From the NCBI GenBank assembly GCA_947252645.1, contig CAMXWF010000008.1, positions 1 to 64,000 on the forward strand: a stretch of 64,000 nt of DNA. The letters are read 5' to 3'. Below are positions 26,011-35,976 of the stretch, one piece after another. The stretch's first letter is position 1. Every line of letters begins with the position of its first letter. Origin of the DNA: an uncultured Bacteroidia bacterium. GTDB taxonomy: Bacteria; Bacteroidota; Bacteroidia; Bacteroidales; CAJPTX01. The translations under genes were made by a program, and so were the position numbers. A model generated the notes under the pieces. It was not told the DNA's origin, did not search any database, and was given only the letters and a program-made list of their open reading frames with translations.

Positions 26011-27225
26011 CTACTTCTCGCCCTTGGGGTGCCCAGCTTCCCAGGCCTCTAGGCGGAGGATGAAGTCACTCAGCACGTTCATGTAGTTGATGAAGGCATC
26101 GTAGGGCGAGTCGTAGGGATTGAAGTACCTATGCACATCGCCATCGCTAAACCACTTGGTACACATGTAGTAGAAGTGGTCGCTCGTCTGGAGGTAGAGC
26201 CAATCCTTGTGCAGCTGCGGATCATCCACCTGCTCCATCCGGTCGGCTAGCGCGTAGAGGTTGTTGAACGCCTCATCCTGAAGCTCGTTACCTAGCCAGG
26301 CCGTCAGGTCGCGCTCTTCATCGGCCCAGCTGATCGGATAGGGCACATGCAGGGGAGCTACCGACTGGTGCAGCTCGGCCTCTTGGCGCGGAGTGCGGAA
26401 CACAAAGTCGGTGGACTGGTATATGGCTTGCGGTAGGGCCCGCATGAAATCAAAAATCCCCGTGTCGGCCCACTGGTGCTCACCAAAGGTCTCGTAGTCC
26501 ATAAACAGGTTCACCACCTCGTCCTGCCCTGGAAGGCAGGAAAGCCAGTAGGCGTATTTCTCGCTTGTCAGCGGCCAGCCCGACCAACCCCGGTTGGAGA
26601 AACGAAACGCAATGTCATCGCTGAGCTGGAAGTTCTTCAGCAGGAGCTTGAGCCGGGGGGAGCTGGGGCAATGGTAAACGTAGTTGGGACTCTTCCACCC
26701 CAAAATGTGCCTAGCCCCCTCCGTGAGCATCTGACGGTAGCCCATCTGGGCCACCATGTCGCCAATAGCGTCGGAGTAGATAAGCTCGGTGTTGCGGAAG
26801 GTTACGGGCTTCTGGCCAAAAAGCTGCTTGATGCGCAGACTCTGCTCGGCTACCTGCTGCCTGAAGGCCTTACCATCCTTCAGGGCCACGAGCGAGTGCG
26901 GGTAGGTCTCCGCTAAAAACTCCACGCAGCCCGTCTCGGCCAGCGCCTGGAAGCTCTTAAGGGCCTCGGGGGCGTAGGCCTCTAGTTGGTCAAGCACCAC
27001 CCCTGAGAGCGAAAAGGCGACCTGAAAACGCTTGCCATACTTGCCTATAAGCTCTAGGAAAAGACAATTCGTGGGCAGGTAGCACTTGCTGGCCACCTTG
27101 CGCACTATGCTGCGGTTGGCCGACTCATCAAAGTAGTCGTGCGACTGACCCAGCTCAAAAAAACGATACCGGCGCAAACGGTACGGCTGATGGACTTGAA
27201 AATAAAAGCATAGAGTACGATTCAT
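26011..27225 (-). CDS. Glycoside hydrolase family 57 alpha-amylase-like protein
   Basis: 404 residues. Starts MNRTLCFYFQVHQPYRLRRY, the family 57 N-terminal motif (HQP). Nucleophile region FRNTELIYSD and acid region FMDYETFGEHQW match GH57 motifs 3 and 4. No signal peptide, so it acts in the cytoplasm, probably on stored alpha-glucan. It is last in a three-gene group after the debranching enzyme and a GT4, the order found in Bacteroides thetaiotaomicron as I recall. Downstream is a strong terminator. Confidence 0.9.
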   Translation of the reverse strand: MNRTLCFYFQVHQPYRLRRYRFFELGQSHDYFDESANRSIVRKVASKCYLPTNCLFLELIGKYGKRFQVAFSLSGVVLDQLEAYAPEALKSFQALAETGCVEFLAETYPHSLVALKDGKAFRQQVAEQSLRIKQLFGQKPVTFRNTELIYSDAIGDMVAQMGYRQMLTEGARHILGWKSPNYVYHCPSSPRLKLLLKNFQLSDDIAFRFSNRGWSGWPLTSEKYAYWLSCLPGQDEVVNLFMDYETFGEHQWADTGIFDFMRALPQAIYQSTDFVFRTPRQEAELHQSVAPLHVPYPISWADEERDLTAWLGNELQDEAFNNLYALADRMEQVDDPQLHKDWLYLQTSDHFYYMCTKWFSDGDVHRYFNPYDSPYDAFINYMNVLSDFILRLEAWEAGHPKGEK

Positions 27226-27242
27226 AGTAGGAGTCGAATTGC

Positions 27243-28544
27243 TTAGCGTGAATTATGGGCTGCGTGGATCACCTCTTCATATATCTGCTTGACAAGCTCG
27301 GCGGCCTGATCCCACTTGAGCTTGGTAACCTCATCCATGCCGTGCTGCTGGAAAAAATGCGCCAGGGCAGGGTAATTCAGTAGGCCGTAGATCTTGTCCG
27401 CTAGCCCATCTATGTCCCAAAAATCCACCTTCAGGGCGTAGCGCAGAATCTCCGACACCCCAGATTGCTTGGAGATAATCACGGGCACCTGGCTCCGCAT
27501 CGCCTCCAGGGGCGTTATGCCAAATGGCTCTGACACCGAGGGCATCACATACACATCGCTCATCCTGTACATAAGGCCCACCTCCTCGCCTTGTAGGAAG
27601 CCCGTGAAGTGGAAGTGCGTGGCTATGCCCAGCTCGGCCACGCGACGCACCATCCGGTTCCGCATATCGCCGCTGCCTGCCATCACAAAGCGCACGTTCG
27701 GCATCCGGCGCAGCACGCGGTTCGCGGCCTCAACGAAGTAGTCTGGCCCCTTCTGGAAGGTGATGCGCCCCAAAAAGGTAACCACTTTCTCGGGGAAGTG
27801 ACGCCGGATAGGCGCCAAATCGCAGTCGCCACCAAAGTCCACCGCGTTGTGCACCGTCACCACCTTCGCTGCGGGCACTCCATAGCGCTCTATCACCGTC
27901 CGACGCGTCAGATGGCTCACGCAGATCACCTTCTGCGCCTCGTGCATGGCGTACCGCTCAATGTCGTACACCTGCTGGTTCACATGCTCTCCGCTCCGGT
28001 CAAACTCCGTGGCATGCACGTGGATCACCAGCGGCTTACCCGACACACGGTGCGCCGCCACTCCAGCCAAGTAGGTGAGCCAATCGTGCGCATGGATCAC
28101 GTCGTGCGGCTCACGCCGCGCCAACTCGGCCGCCACCAAGGCGTAGCGACCAACCTCCGACAGCAAATCCCTGCCATACTCGCCCGTAAACGACAGCTTC
28201 CCACGACCAAAATGCGTCAGCTCGTATAGCCCACCCGTGGCGGACTGGCTCCCTTGGTAACTCACCGACTCCTCACCTATATACGGCAGCAGGAAAGAGT
28301 CCACGGAAAGAAATCGAAGGTAATTCTTGTAGTCCTGAAGCTTGCGACCAGACAGCGACACCTCCACGCTATCGGCAGGAATAAGCCGTACAGACTCCCC
28401 CGACTCCCCGCCGTGCAGCCTCGGCATCACAAAGGTCACCGATACCCCCTGCTTGGCCAAACCGCAGGTCAGCCCCTCGCAGGCCGTCCCGAGTCCCCCC
28501 GTGATATGCGGGGGAAACTCCCACCCAAACATGAGCACGCGCAT
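27243..28544 (-). CDS. GT4-type glycosyltransferase, probable glycogen synthase
   Basis: 433 residues with the GT-B fold. N terminus MRVLMFGWEFPPHITGGLGT resembles starch and glycogen synthases (GG loop). The C-terminal nucleotide-sugar half contains FLGRITFQKGPDYFVEA, FVMAGSGDMRNRMV and the E-x7-E type motif SVSEPFGITPLEAM. Its ATG overlaps the TAA of the debranching gene by one base, so the two are coupled, and the GH57 gene follows after 17 bp. Context points to glycogen synthesis. No glgC or GT5 glgA is in the window. A mannosyltransferase label is common for relatives but is less supported here. Confidence 0.85.
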   Translation of the reverse strand: MRVLMFGWEFPPHITGGLGTACEGLTCGLAKQGVSVTFVMPRLHGGESGESVRLIPADSVEVSLSGRKLQDYKNYLRFLSVDSFLLPYIGEESVSYQGSQSATGGLYELTHFGRGKLSFTGEYGRDLLSEVGRYALVAAELARREPHDVIHAHDWLTYLAGVAAHRVSGKPLVIHVHATEFDRSGEHVNQQVYDIERYAMHEAQKVICVSHLTRRTVIERYGVPAAKVVTVHNAVDFGGDCDLAPIRRHFPEKVVTFLGRITFQKGPDYFVEAANRVLRRMPNVRFVMAGSGDMRNRMVRRVAELGIATHFHFTGFLQGEEVGLMYRMSDVYVMPSVSEPFGITPLEAMRSQVPVIISKQSGVSEILRYALKVDFWDIDGLADKIYGLLNYPALAHFFQQHGMDEVTKLKWDQAAELVKQIYEEVIHAAHNSR

Positions 28545-30574
28545 TATCGGCCTCCTTTCTTCGGCTTGAGCGGATGGTGAAACTCCTGGGGATAAACCCG
28601 TGCGGCCACCTCCAGCGCCGCCGCCACGCTCCAGGCCTGGGCTATGCTGCCCCCAGGGCGATGCGGCGGATCCCCATCAAGCACCTCCCCTATCTGCGCC
28701 AGCCCGTAGCGATGCATCTCCTGCTCCAGCGCAGACAGAATACGCTTGGCGTTGGCCAAACCTGCCTGCGCACCCCGCACACGATACACCGCCTCCACAT
28801 AGGGCCCCAAAAGCCACGGCCACACCGTACCTTGGTGGTACGCCGCATCACGCGTCGGCTGATCCCCTGCGTAGTGCGGACGATAGCTCGGATTCCTGGG
28901 CGATAGGGTGCGCAGGCCCAGCGGCGTGAAAAGCTCCCGCTCCACCGTGTCCACCACTCCCGCCTGCTGCTCCTCGCTGAGCGGCGAGTAGGGCAGGCTC
29001 ACCGCAAAAAGCTGATTGGGCCGCACGAACACATTGGCCCCCTGCGCATCCACGTAGTCCGCCAGGTAGCCCTTCTCTGGGCACCAAAATACCTGCACGA
29101 AGCTCGACCGCACCAAATCTATAGTCGCCGACAGCGAAGCCGCCTGCTGCGCCTGCCCAAGGTGCGCGTAGAGCTCCTGCATGAAGCAGAGCGCATTGTA
29201 CCAAAGGGCATTGACCTCCACGTCGTAGCCTATGCGCGGCGTCACTGGCTGACCATTCACTATGGCATCCATCCACGTCAACGCGTAGCCCGGCTTGCCT
29301 GCCCAAAGCAGCCCATTGGCGCGCATGCCAATGTCGTAGGGCAGCTGCCCATCCGTCTGCAGTAGCGAAAAAACCTCCTCCACCTGCTTACCCCAAGCCG
29401 ACCACGCCTTGCGGTAGTCCCCAGTGTAGCGGCAGTAGGCCTGCACCGCCGCAAAAAGCCACAGGGGCGCATCCACGCTGTTAAACGACACAGACCGACC
29501 CGAACCCATGTTCGGAAGCATACCATGGCGCAGCCCCCCGAGCAGGGTCGTCAGGGCATGCTCAAATGTCGCGGTATCCCCCAAGGTCAGGGTCAAACCG
29601 GGCAGGGCTATCAGGGTGTCCCGCCCCCACGGCCCAAACCACGGGTAGCCCGCATTGACGTATACCTTGCGCCCGTCGTGCGCTATGAATTGGTCGGCCG
29701 AGGCCTTCAGCGCAGGCAAAAAGACCGTGCGATCGGGCCGACTAGCCAGCTCCTGCTTGAACAAACGCGCAAACACGCGCGGGTTCACCTGCCGCGTGCA
29801 GGCCGAGAAAATCATCGACCCACCACGCCTGATCGGCACATCAAAGTACCCCGGCACCAAAAGATCCTCATGGCTCTCGTAGCCGCGGGCCTGCTCCTCG
29901 CTGTACTCTATCTGGTAATACCAGTCGGGCGCATGCACGTAGTCGCCCTGGATGTTGGTCTGCAGGTAGAGGGTCGGGAAGCCTGCGTAGAGGCGCATGC
30001 TGATGCCGTTCGGCTCCACGCGGGCCTTGGTGTTGGCCACCATGTTCGCGTGGCATAGCGCGTGGGCATTGCGAAATGCCAGGAAAGGCCGGATGCGAAG
30101 CGACACCGACCCCTTCCCCTCCAAAAGCGTATAGCGCACCATGAAGTGCTCGTGCTTCTCCACGAAAAGAAGCTCCTTCTCCAGCACCACATCGCCCACC
30201 CGGTAGATGAACGTGGGGGTGGGTGCCAAGCTAAAGTGCATGAGATACTTATGGCCGCGGGGCTCGTAGATGCCCGGGTAGCGCCGCACGGCCAGGTGAA
30301 ACTCCTGGCCGCCCACGCTCAGCGTCTCATCCAGCGTCGAGAGCAAAACGTGGCGTTCTCCATCAAAGTGCTCCAGCGGCAGCACCATCAGCCCATGGTA
30401 CTTCCGCGTATTGCACAGGGCCACCGTGGTACACATGTAGCCCCCGCTGTGGTTGGTACTCAGGAACTCGTTCGAGAGTGCCTGCGAGAGGTTGACTAGG
30501 CTCGGCTGGTCCAAGCAGATAAAACCAGGCGCATGCTGGTCTGGGCAATTCGTGTGCGGTAGAGTTTTTTCCAT
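28544..30574 (-). CDS. Glycogen debranching enzyme (amylo-alpha-1,6-glucosidase type)
   Basis: 676 residues. N-terminal beta-rich domain with NHSGGYMCTTVALCNTRKYHG, and C-terminal (alpha/alpha)6 domain with YPWFGPWGRDTLIALPGL and RPNQLFAVSLPYSPL, typical of archaeal/bacterial GDE (N-bis plus GDE_C). It hydrolyses alpha-1,6 branch points of stored glycogen in the cytoplasm. First gene of the group, with a TACCTTCG promoter 200 bp upstream of its ATG. No signal peptide. Confidence 0.92.
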   Translation of the reverse strand: MEKTLPHTNCPDQHAPGFICLDQPSLVNLSQALSNEFLSTNHSGGYMCTTVALCNTRKYHGLMVLPLEHFDGERHVLLSTLDETLSVGGQEFHLAVRRYPGIYEPRGHKYLMHFSLAPTPTFIYRVGDVVLEKELLFVEKHEHFMVRYTLLEGKGSVSLRIRPFLAFRNAHALCHANMVANTKARVEPNGISMRLYAGFPTLYLQTNIQGDYVHAPDWYYQIEYSEEQARGYESHEDLLVPGYFDVPIRRGGSMIFSACTRQVNPRVFARLFKQELASRPDRTVFLPALKASADQFIAHDGRKVYVNAGYPWFGPWGRDTLIALPGLTLTLGDTATFEHALTTLLGGLRHGMLPNMGSGRSVSFNSVDAPLWLFAAVQAYCRYTGDYRKAWSAWGKQVEEVFSLLQTDGQLPYDIGMRANGLLWAGKPGYALTWMDAIVNGQPVTPRIGYDVEVNALWYNALCFMQELYAHLGQAQQAASLSATIDLVRSSFVQVFWCPEKGYLADYVDAQGANVFVRPNQLFAVSLPYSPLSEEQQAGVVDTVERELFTPLGLRTLSPRNPSYRPHYAGDQPTRDAAYHQGTVWPWLLGPYVEAVYRVRGAQAGLANAKRILSALEQEMHRYGLAQIGEVLDGDPPHRPGGSIAQAWSVAAALEVAARVYPQEFHHPLKPKKGGR

Positions 30575-30779
30575 GATGTTAGTCGTTTGTTATATCCGGG
30601 GGCGGAACGAACCATCTCGGTGGACGGAAAAAGCTGGGCCATGGCATGAAGAACGCTCAACGTAACAACTCCCTCACCCGCAGACGGCCAAGCGGCGAAC
30701 GCACGCATCCTTACTCGTCTGCTCCAGCCTGCTCCAGTAGAAACCAGCCGCAGTGCCCGCACATCTCACCTCCCTATCG

Positions 30780-30787
30780 CGAAGGTA
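30780..30787 (-). promoter_or_regulatory. -7 element (TACCTTCG) for the glycogen gene group
   Basis: Minus-strand TACCTTCG followed upstream by an AT-rich segment. Leader of about 200 nt to the ATG at 30574. Confidence 0.5.
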
Positions 30788-31248
30788 ATGCTAATTTGAA
30801 TATATATACAAAATCGCAGCGTATACGAACTGTAATTCCAAAATTCACCACACCTCTCCCCTACCCTCAGATCCCGCGCTGGACGCTGGCTCACACGACT
30901 TCACGCAGGGATCAAACGGCCGAAATGCCACAAAAAAATTATTCGTCCCGTAACACTGCTCGAGGGCTCTAGGCCCGTGCGACGGGGACATGACTCACCC
31001 TGTACACTCACCTACCACCGTGAAAACCATTCATCTAGCCCCCCGGATGCTCTCGCCAACTCACCGGGTGGGGAGTAAACCTCTAGGAACAGTACGGTTA
31101 TCGCCAAAGATCAACGCAACTCGTTGGGATACAGCACAATGGGATTTTTCTCCATTTTTGCCACCCACACACCAGTGTGCCTTACGGGGTTAAAGCAAAT
31201 TAACACCTAGCATCCAGGGAAATATTTTTTCCCCCCACCCGAAATGGC
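30788..31248. other. Divergent intergenic region between the glycogen group and dnaA
   Basis: Contains an AT-rich patch near 30790-30850 and no gene. I looked for TTATNCACA-type DnaA boxes on both strands and saw no cluster, so there is no sign of an origin here. The promoter-like boxes at its two ends serve the divergent genes. Confidence 0.5.
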
Positions 31249-31256
31249 CAACTTTG
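31249..31256 (+). promoter_or_regulatory. -7-like element (CAACTTTG) for dnaA
   Basis: CAACTTTG differs from TAnnTTTG only at the first base. Start expected near 31263, 39 nt before the ATG at 31302. Confidence 0.4.
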
Positions 31257-31301
31257 CCATGGGTCTGCCACACAGGCCCCAGGAAGAGGAGAAGGCAAGA
31301 A

Positions 31302-32747
31302 ATGGTAGCAGATGTACAGGCAGCGTGGCGCGAATGTCAGGAGGCCCTGCGGGAGGCTTTTACACCCAAAGACTACGATAGCTGGGTGCGCCCCCTGCGC
31401 CTACAGCCCCTCAACCCCCAAAAGCCCCATGAAGTCCACCTGCTACTCCCCAGCACGGCCTTTGCCGAATTCCTCGATGCGCACCTAGAGCTCCTCAACC
31501 GCCACTTCCTCTCCAAGCTCGGCGAGGACTACTGCCTCTTCTACGACACCGTGTGGAACGGCACCGATAGCCTACCCAAGCAGGTCAACACCGTGCAACC
31601 CATGCCCAGCCAGTTCACCCAGCGACAAACCATCGCCGTCCCCCTGCAGTCCGCGGGCATCCTCTCCTCCAATCCCTTCGCCACGCAGCCCCTTAGCCAA
31701 ATCCAAATCGACCCCCAGCTGCGCCCAGAGTTCTCCTTTGCCAACTTCGTCGTGGGCCCCTGCAACCGCTCTGCCCACACTGCCGCCAAGCAGCTCGTCG
31801 ACTGCATCGGGCGGAACAACACCCTGAACCCCTTCGTCATCTACGGCAAAATGGGCCTGGGAAAAACCCACCTGGCCAACGCCATCGGCATCGCGGTCCG
31901 TGAACACCACCCGGAAAACGTCGTCCTCTACGTCACCACCGACCAGTTCATGAGCCAGTACGTCCAGGCCACACAGGACAACACCGTCAACCAGTTCCTC
32001 GCCTTCTACCGAAGCATCAACCTGCTCATCGTCGACGATGTACACAACTTCAGCGGGCGTAAGGGCACGCAAGACATCTTCTTCTCTCTCTACAACTACC
32101 TCCACCAGCACGGACGACAGCTGGTCTTCACCAGCGACAGGCCCCCGGTGTCCCTCTCCGGCATCCGATCCGACCTCCTCTCGCGCTTCAAATGGGGCGT
32201 CAGCATGGAGATCACTGCGCCCGACTACAACACACGCCTCGCCATCCTCGAGCAGCACTGCGCGCACGATGGCATCGACTCACTCCCCCACGAGGTTCTC
32301 TGCTACATCGCCGAAAACGTCTCCTCCGACATCCGCGAACTCGAGGGCGTGCTCAACTCCATCGTCACATACTCCATGATCGAGCACGACGCCATCTCCG
32401 TGAAGTTCGCGCAGCACGTCCTCTGCGACCTCATCACACCGCGCGCCCAGCGCGAGCCCACCCTCAACGACCTGCTCGACCTCGTGGCCAAGCACTACCA
32501 AATCCCCATCCCCGACATCCTCAGCACAAGCCGACGGCACGCCATCGTCCAGGCGCGGCAGGTCGCCATCTTCCTCGCACGACAGTTCACCTCCCTCTCC
32601 GCCGTCGCCATCGGGCAGGCCCTCGGCAACCGAAACCACTCCACCGTCCTCTACTCCTGCCAACAGGTGGAAAACCTCAGGGAAACCGACGCACTCTTCC
32701 GCCAACAACTCGACGAGCTGACCCGAAGCGTCCAGCTCATGCAGTAG
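31302..32747 (+). CDS. dnaA: Chromosomal replication initiator DnaA
   Basis: 481 residues from the ATG at 31302, which has a purine-rich AGGAAGAGGAGAAGG upstream; the earlier in-frame TTG at 31254 overlaps the promoter element. Domain I (about 1-85), short linker, AAA+ domain III with Walker A GKMGLGKTH (about 181) and Walker B LLIVDDVHNF, sensor/arginine region SRFKWGVSMEI, and domain IV with the signature ALGNRNHSTVLYSC (about 439). It opens the replication origin by binding DnaA boxes. It is not next to dnaN or to an evident origin, as is usual in Bacteroidales. Confidence 0.97.
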   Translation: MVADVQAAWRECQEALREAFTPKDYDSWVRPLRLQPLNPQKPHEVHLLLPSTAFAEFLDAHLELLNRHFLSKLGEDYCLFYDTVWNGTDSLPKQVNTVQPMPSQFTQRQTIAVPLQSAGILSSNPFATQPLSQIQIDPQLRPEFSFANFVVGPCNRSAHTAAKQLVDCIGRNNTLNPFVIYGKMGLGKTHLANAIGIAVREHHPENVVLYVTTDQFMSQYVQATQDNTVNQFLAFYRSINLLIVDDVHNFSGRKGTQDIFFSLYNYLHQHGRQLVFTSDRPPVSLSGIRSDLLSRFKWGVSMEITAPDYNTRLAILEQHCAHDGIDSLPHEVLCYIAENVSSDIRELEGVLNSIVTYSMIEHDAISVKFAQHVLCDLITPRAQREPTLNDLLDLVAKHYQIPIPDILSTSRRHAIVQARQVAIFLARQFTSLSAVAIGQALGNRNHSTVLYSCQQVENLRETDALFRQQLDELTRSVQLMQ

Positions 32748-32827
32748 CCTGGCGCCCAAGCGACACCAAGGGGCCTCTCCCACAGCGCCCCGCGAGCTGC
32801 CCTGTAGGCCAGTTGCCGCGCATTGCG

Positions 32828-32835
32828 TACCTTCG
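32828..32835 (+). promoter_or_regulatory. -7 element (TACCTTCG) for tatD
   Basis: TACCTTCG with transcription expected near 32842. It rules out the earlier frame start at 32823 and makes the ATG at 32841 too close, so translation likely begins at 32862. Confidence 0.5.
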
Positions 32836-32861
32836 CGCCCATGGCGCTACTACTCCAGGGC

Positions 32862-33656
32862 ATGCCCGGCATAAGCCTCATCGACACGCACGCACACCTC
32901 TACGAGGAGGCCTTCAACAACGACATCGATGCCGTGGTCGAGCGTGCGCTGCGCGCGGGTGTCCGGCGCATCGTTCTCCCAAACAACAACCTCGATTCCA
33001 TCCAGCCCCTGAAGGCTCTAGTCGCACGCTTCCCCGACATCTTCTACCCCGCCATGGGGCTACATCCAAGCGAAGTAGACATACAATGGCCTAGGCAGCT
33101 CACTATCATTGAGCAAGAGCTATCGCATCAACGCTACTGCGCCGTGGGCGAAATCGGCCTCGACTACTACTGGGACACCACCTATGCCTACGAGCAGCAG
33201 GAGGCCTTCCGTGCGCAGCTCGACCTGGCCCTGCACTACCACCTACCCGCGCTCATCCACGCTAGAAATTCCATAGAGGTCATTACGGCTATTATCCTGG
33301 AAGCCAAGTATAAAGGCATCAGGTGCGTCATGCACTCCTTCGCCGGCACCCAGACCCAATACGACCGCCTGGCCAACCGACCAAACACCTGGTTCGGCCT
33401 AGGGGGCATCTCCACCTTCAAGCACGGACTAGGCGATGCGTTCCTACGACACCTCGACCTCACCAAGGTGGTCCTAGAAACCGACTCGCCCTACCTCGCC
33501 CCCGTGCCCCACCGCGGGCAACGCAACGAGAGCGCCTACGTGCGCGATGTCGCGCAACATCTTGCCCAAGTCCGAGGAATCAACCCTGCCGATCTGGGCG
33601 CCATCACCTCGCAAAACGCCCAGGCCCTCTTCGGGTGGCCCTCCGTAGCCCAATAG
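32862..33656 (+). CDS. tatD: TatD family metal-dependent deoxyribonuclease
   Basis: 264 residues from the ATG at 32862 (MPGISLIDTHAHLYEEAF). TatD motifs in order: THAHLY (metal-binding His pair), YPAMGLHPSEV, VGEIGLDYYW (Glu ligand), LIHARNS, CVMHSFAG (His) and LETDSPYLAPVPHRG (Asp). A TIM-barrel 3'-5' exonuclease found in the cytoplasm and implicated in DNA repair and quality control. The ATG at 32841 is the alternative start. The asparaginase gene follows 38 bp later on the same strand. Confidence 0.93.
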   Translation: MPGISLIDTHAHLYEEAFNNDIDAVVERALRAGVRRIVLPNNNLDSIQPLKALVARFPDIFYPAMGLHPSEVDIQWPRQLTIIEQELSHQRYCAVGEIGLDYYWDTTYAYEQQEAFRAQLDLALHYHLPALIHARNSIEVITAIILEAKYKGIRCVMHSFAGTQTQYDRLANRPNTWFGLGGISTFKHGLGDAFLRHLDLTKVVLETDSPYLAPVPHRGQRNESAYVRDVAQHLAQVRGINPADLGAITSQNAQALFGWPSVAQ

Positions 33657-33694
33657 GTCGCCACACCCAGCCTACACTTCACACGCAGCACCCC

Positions 33695-34723
33695 ATGACA
33701 CAAACGCACACCATCCTCCTGATCTACACCGGGGGCACCATCGGCATGCAGGAAAACCCCGAAACCGGCGCGCTCGCCCCCTTCAACTTCGAGGCCATTG
33801 CCAACGAGGTGCCCGAGGTGGGCAAGTTCAACTTCTCCATCGAGGCCGAATCCATGCTGCCCCTCCTCGACTCCTCCGACGCCACGCCCGAGTTCTGGAC
33901 CCGCCTCGCGCAGCGCCTCCTCGTCCAGCACCACCGCTACGATGGCTTCGTTGTCCTCCATGGCACCGACACCATGTGCTACACCGCCGCCGCCCTCAGC
34001 CTCATGCTGCCAAACTTCAACAAGCCCATCGTCCTCACTGGCTCACAGCTCCCCATCGGCACCATCCGCACCGACGGCAAAGAAAACCTCCTCGGGGCCA
34101 TCGAGGTGGCCGCCCAGAGGGTGCTCGGAAAGCCCGTGGTGCCTGAGGTCTCCATCTTCTTTAACCACAAGCTCATGCGCGGCAACCGCACCAGCAAGTT
34201 CGGCGCCGCGCGCTTCGATGCCTTCCGCAGCTTCAACTACCCCTACCTGGCCGAGGCCGGCATACACATCTGGTACAACCAGCCCTGCATCCGGATTCCC
34301 AAGGGCAACCCACAAACCCTCTTCTGCCACTTCTCGAGCCGCGTGATGAGCATACGCCTCTTCCCCGGCCTCGCCCTCGACTACCTACAGCGCATCCTCG
34401 AAGCCACAACTCTCCAAGGCCTCGTGCTGGAAACCTACGGCGCCGGCAACGGCCCCTCCAACGAACGCTTCAGCGCGCTCCTGAAACACTTCATCGACCG
34501 TGGGGGCATTGTCCTCAACGTCACCCAGTGCCCCGCCGACAGCGTGGAGATGGACACCTACGACGTGGGCCTAAAACTCAAAAAAATCGGCGTGGTCAGC
34601 GGGCGAGACTTAACCTTCGAGTGCGCCATCGTAAAACTCATGCTCGCCCTCGGTGAGTTCAACCAGCGCGACCAGGTGATCGCCTTCCTCCAGTCCGCCA
34701 TCGCGGGCGAAATGAACGCATAA
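33695..34723 (+). CDS. ansA: Type I L-asparaginase
   Basis: 342 residues from the ATG at 33695 (MTQTHTILLIYTGGTIGMQE); upstream sequence in this frame belongs to the tatD region. Two catalytic Thr motifs: TGGTIG (about 12-17) and VLHGTDTMCYTA (about 88-99). KIGVVSGRDLTFECAIVKLM and LVLETYGAGNGPSN are typical of the family. No signal peptide, so the cytoplasmic type I form that hydrolyses asparagine to aspartate and ammonia. Confidence 0.93.
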   Translation: MTQTHTILLIYTGGTIGMQENPETGALAPFNFEAIANEVPEVGKFNFSIEAESMLPLLDSSDATPEFWTRLAQRLLVQHHRYDGFVVLHGTDTMCYTAAALSLMLPNFNKPIVLTGSQLPIGTIRTDGKENLLGAIEVAAQRVLGKPVVPEVSIFFNHKLMRGNRTSKFGAARFDAFRSFNYPYLAEAGIHIWYNQPCIRIPKGNPQTLFCHFSSRVMSIRLFPGLALDYLQRILEATTLQGLVLETYGAGNGPSNERFSALLKHFIDRGGIVLNVTQCPADSVEMDTYDVGLKLKKIGVVSGRDLTFECAIVKLMLALGEFNQRDQVIAFLQSAIAGEMNA

Positions 34724-34965
34724 GCCCGCACCGAGCCCCTTCGCACAACTCCACCCCACCCGCCAGCCACCCCTCACACGGCACCCAGCCAGACCACAAC
34801 AACAACTCGCTCAAGCTCTGCGCCATGGCCTACCTACGGTGACGTGAGAACAAGCCACACGACCCCCACCAGGCACCCCTTCGCCAAGCACAGCCCAACT
34901 AGCCACAAGCAACACGCCCCGACCATGAAAAAAATCGCTGCCACAACCCAAAAATCCTCCCCCAA

Positions 34966-35892
34966 ATGGTAGAGGGCATCGTGGTACGCTCCGCCGGCAC
35001 CTGGACACGCGTTGCCACCCCAAACCACACCTACGACTGCCGCCTCAGGGGCAAAATACGCCTCAAAGGCATCCGCAACACCAGCCCCGTGGCCGTGGGC
35101 GACCGCGTCGAGCTGGAAATCACCCCACAGCACGATGCCATCATCACCGCCATCCACCCGCGGCGAAACTACATGATCCGCCGCGCCACCAACCTCTCTA
35201 AGGAAACCCACATCATCGCCGCCAACCTCGACCTTGCCCTCGTCGTGGTCACCCTCACTGAGCCCCCAACCCTCCTGGAGTTCATCGACCGCTTCCTCGC
35301 CACCGCCACGGCCTACGGCATCCCCAGGGGCCTCGTGCTCACCAAGCAGGATCTGCCACACGAAACCGCCCAGTGCGCCCAGCTCGCCATCGACCAAACC
35401 TACCTACAGGCCGACTGTCTGCTCTTCCACGTCTCGGCCCGCACCGGCGAAGGGCTCGACGCACTCCGCGCTGCCCTCTCGGGTAAAACTACCCTCCTGG
35501 CAGGCCATTCGGGCGTCGGCAAAACCTCCCTGATCAACGCCCTAGACCCAGGCCGCAACCTCCCCACCGCGCCCCTATCCCCTACCTACCACCTCGGCTG
35601 CCACACCACCACCTCCAGCGAAATGTACCCACTCAACCTCGGGCTTCCCTCCTTCCTCATCGACACCCCCGGCATCAAAGGCTTCGGCGTGGTCGATTTC
35701 AAAACCGAGGAAATTGCCCACTTCTTCCCCGACATCTTCCGCATAGGCCAACAATGCCAGTTCGCCAACTGCCTACACCTCCACGAGCCCAACTGCGCCG
35801 TCCAAAAGGCCCTCGACCAGGGCCTACTCGCCCGCTCACGCTACCAAAGCTACTGCAGCATCCTGCTCGACTCCCACCGCAAATATCGCTAG
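34966..35892 (+). CDS. rsgA: Ribosome small subunit-dependent GTPase RsgA
   Basis: 308 residues. N-terminal OB-fold (GIVVRSAGTWTRVAT), then a circularly permuted GTPase: G4 LTKQDLP comes first, G1 GHSGVGKTSLIN (about 180-191) and G3 DTPGIKGFG after it. C-terminal zinc site: CQFANCLHLHEPNC (Cys/His ligands). RsgA assists late 30S maturation. It follows ansA after about 240 bp with no obvious gene between. Confidence 0.95.
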   Translation: MVEGIVVRSAGTWTRVATPNHTYDCRLRGKIRLKGIRNTSPVAVGDRVELEITPQHDAIITAIHPRRNYMIRRATNLSKETHIIAANLDLALVVVTLTEPPTLLEFIDRFLATATAYGIPRGLVLTKQDLPHETAQCAQLAIDQTYLQADCLLFHVSARTGEGLDALRAALSGKTTLLAGHSGVGKTSLINALDPGRNLPTAPLSPTYHLGCHTTTSSEMYPLNLGLPSFLIDTPGIKGFGVVDFKTEEIAHFFPDIFRIGQQCQFANCLHLHEPNCAVQKALDQGLLARSRYQSYCSILLDSHRKYR

Positions 35893-35976
35893 CCCTCCTC
35901 AGCTCCCTTGACCTTCTCCGGCCCCCCACAACACATCGGCGCAGGCCGCACCCCTAAAAAATTAAAAAGAACTTCG

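Noticed and set aside
30646..30972. 108-codon frame upstream of dnaA
   Set aside because: Crosses a promoter region and has no family; chance frame.
30788..31248. Possible replication origin next to dnaA
   Set aside because: AT-rich patch but no cluster of DnaA boxes seen, and this phylum often keeps oriC elsewhere.
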